Source: Nocardia coubleae NBRC 108252
GTDB taxonomy: Bacteria > Actinomycetota > Actinomycetes > Mycobacteriales > Mycobacteriaceae
Assembly (NCBI RefSeq): GCF_001612805.1
Contig: NZ_BDBD01000027.1
Span: 1 to 64,000 of the forward strand
DNA length: 64,000 bases
Direction: 5' to 3'
The notes under the pieces are model-generated. The model was given only the letters and a program-made list of their open reading frames with translations. It searched no databases and had not been told where the DNA came from. The position numbers and the translations under genes were made by a program. Of the stretch, positions 63,916 through 64,000 are shown in pieces; position 1 is the first letter of the stretch, and every line of letters starts with the position of its first letter.

Positions 63916-64000
63916 ATGGGCGACGATGATTCCGCTCATCGGCACAACCACGACGAACGCGACGAGCCGACCCACCGCTGGGGTCCCGCCGCGCCATGGG
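63916..64000 (+). CDS. murJ: Start of murJ (MviN lipid II flippase), truncated by window end
   Basis: Only 28 codons are inside the window: a hydrophilic, His/Asp-rich start (MGDDDSAHRHNHDERDEPTH). This would be the cytoplasmic N-terminal extension of actinobacterial MviN/MurJ. The assignment rests on gene order after DUF6049. AGGAGG at 63906-63911 fits the ATG at 63916; the ATG at 63913 is too close to it. Confidence 0.65.
   Translation, partial: MGDDDSAHRHNHDERDEPTHRWGPAAPW

Noticed and set aside
1-64000. Search for tRNA, rRNA, CRISPR arrays, insertion sequences and phage genes
   Set aside because: No cloverleaf, no regularly spaced repeats, no transposase or integrase motif was seen on either strand. 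A scan with dedicated software could still find a small RNA.

Overview
The window is GC-rich DNA from an actinobacterium of the mycolic-acid group, most probably Nocardia or a close relative. The evidence is a complete yrbEAB-mceABCDEF operon, a ugpAEBC operon in mycobacterial gene order, a DinB2-type polymerase, DUF3068 and DUF2613 proteins, an LppU-like lipoprotein, many GTG starts, and many probable leaderless promoters. The right end (pcnA on the minus strand, then a NUDIX hydrolase, a DUF6049 protein and the start of murJ) matches the oriC-proximal order pcnA-mutT4-Rv3909-mviN of Mycobacterium tuberculosis, so this part of the chromosome probably lies near the origin. I see no tRNA, rRNA, CRISPR array, insertion sequence or prophage.

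Layout. 1-9.3 kb: acuI-type reductase, dinB2, a TetR plus hotdog thioesterase pair, lon with an HspR-type operator (HAIR), a three-gene envelope cluster (secreted protein, DUF2613, DUF3068) and a second TetR. 9.3-19.3 kb: a membrane Ser/Thr kinase and a giant LuxR-type ATPase regulator, divergent from a small barrel protein plus YceI; then a beta-propeller protein with a 3-hydroxyacyl-CoA dehydrogenase, DUF445 and a TIGR03084 protein. 19.5-22.5 kb: an exported unknown coupled to L-2-hydroxyglutarate oxidase, an SRPBCC protein and RNase HI. 22.5-32.1 kb: the mce lipid importer and an Mce-associated protein. 32.5-37.8 kb: secreted S1 protease, LppU-like lipoprotein, serine-beta-lactamase-fold esterase, cytochrome P450 and L,D-transpeptidase. 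38-42.3 kb: ugpAEBC. 42.3-52.4 kb: Fic protein, MBL hydrolase, Zmp1-like M13 peptidase, DHFR-like reductase, ECF sigma factor with a SnoaL-type tail, an XRE/DUF397/unknown regulatory trio, pirin and an MFS exporter. 52.4-58.3 kb: pxpABC (5-oxoprolinase) and modABC led by a HTH-TOBE regulator. 58.4-64 kb: an unknown protein, pcnA, NUDIX, DUF6049 and partial murJ.

How the genes fit together. YrbEA/B and MceA-F form one envelope-spanning lipid importer, with every Mce junction joined by an ATGA overlap. UgpABCE is a glycerophosphodiester importer. ModABC with the HTH-TOBE protein is a self-contained molybdate uptake and sensing unit. PxpABC recycles 5-oxoproline. Several genes in between serve the cell envelope (L,D-transpeptidase, MurJ, DUF3068, LppU-like).

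The least explained items are a Gln at the steric-gate position of DinB2, a ~107-bp intergenic repeat present twice about 23 kb apart, a 92-bp imperfect hairpin element, a kinase with PPGGHTx heptad repeats next to its membrane segment, and an exported unknown translationally coupled to lhgO. No clear new defence system or mobile system is visible. Family assignments come from recognising motifs and remembered family sequences; no database search was run.
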